From JBFMFE01 sp040752295 (lineage in GTDB: Bacteria; UBP15; UBA6099; JBFMBQ01): 5,767 bases of DNA. The notes below the pieces were generated by a model, which saw nothing but the letters and a program-made list of their open reading frames with translations, was not told the origin of the DNA and did not search any database. Numbering within the stretch: position 1 is the stretch's first letter; every line of letters starts with the position of its first letter. Position numbers and translations under genes: made by a program. This document shows, in pieces, positions 5,650 to 5,767 of this stretch. The DNA is taken from positions 1 to 5,767 of the forward strand of contig JBFMFE010000186.1 in NCBI GenBank assembly GCA_040752295.1, written 5' to 3'.

Positions 5650-5767
5650 ATGGAGTGGCTGATCGTCCTTCTCCTTATCATCGTCATCTCCATACTCGTA
5701 TTCAGGTCCGGGGGCATCGGGCAGGCGCTTTTCGGCGGGCAGGAACCGAAAAAAAGCGACTCGGGCG
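5650..5767 (+). CDS. N-terminus of a small membrane-anchored protein (partial)
   Basis: An ATG 1 base after the upstream stop opens a frame that runs off the right edge (39 codons visible). Residues 3-18 (WLIVLLLIIVISILVF) form one strongly hydrophobic segment, followed by RS, a glycine-rich stretch and a charged, hydrophilic part (QEPKKSDSG). This suggests a single-pass inner-membrane anchor with most of the protein still to come. There is no ribosome-binding site of its own before the ATG, so translation probably depends on ribosomes finishing the upstream gene. The function cannot be told from this fragment, and it is also possible that the segment is an uncleaved signal for secretion. Confidence 0.65.
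   Translation, partial: MEWLIVLLLIIVISILVFRSGGIGQALFGGQEPKKSDSG

Noticed and set aside
4763..5662. A 299-codon plus-strand frame overlapping the two uncharacterised genes
   Set aside because: The composition is Arg/Pro/His-rich and it starts inside the 184-residue gene without a ribosome-binding site. It is kept only as the possible target of slippage at the A9 run.

Overview
This window comes from a GC-rich bacterium. By hand count, sampled coding lines of folC run at about two-thirds G+C. The presence of a SepF-type division protein points away from most Proteobacteria, because SepF is typical of Firmicutes, Actinobacteria, Cyanobacteria and several deep-branching phyla. I cannot name the phylum with confidence. 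No RNA gene, CRISPR array or mobile element is visible.

Layout. (1) Positions 1-998, plus strand: the tail of an unidentified upstream protein overlaps by 4 bases a TIGR00725/LOG-like Rossmann-fold protein (140-625). After a weak terminator and an AT-rich promoter region comes a minimal, 88-residue SepF-like protein (732-998). (2) Positions 1062-2390, minus strand: folC (folylpolyglutamate/dihydrofolate synthase), convergent with sepF and divergent from the next gene. (3) Positions 2391-2521: a divergent intergenic region with a good sigma70-type promoter (TTGAAA, 18 bases, TATAAT) for the rightward gene, and a weaker overlapping promoter candidate for folC. (4) Positions 2522-4330, plus strand: a 602-residue DRE-TIM metallolyase of the 2-isopropylmalate/homocitrate/Re-citrate synthase group. 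The usual C-terminal LeuA allosteric domain is replaced by a segment that reads like a PDC/Cache sensor domain. (5) Positions 4411-5767, plus strand: three tightly packed genes of unknown function (184 residues, 228 residues, and a truncated small membrane-anchored protein). They are joined by an ATGA overlap and a 1-base gap, and an extended -10 promoter candidate lies upstream.

How the genes fit together. The 5' genes belong to nucleotide-binding/housekeeping and cell-division functions, and folC is one-carbon metabolism. The LeuA-like enzyme has no leuB/C/D or nif neighbours here, so its pathway stays open. The three-gene cluster at the right looks like one translationally coupled unit. 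The strongest items for a second look are the enzyme-sensor fusion, the uncharacterised coupled cluster, and an A9 run followed at once by a GC-rich hairpin inside the second gene of that cluster. That element has the form of a slippage/frameshift site on the plus strand and of an intrinsic terminator on the minus strand.
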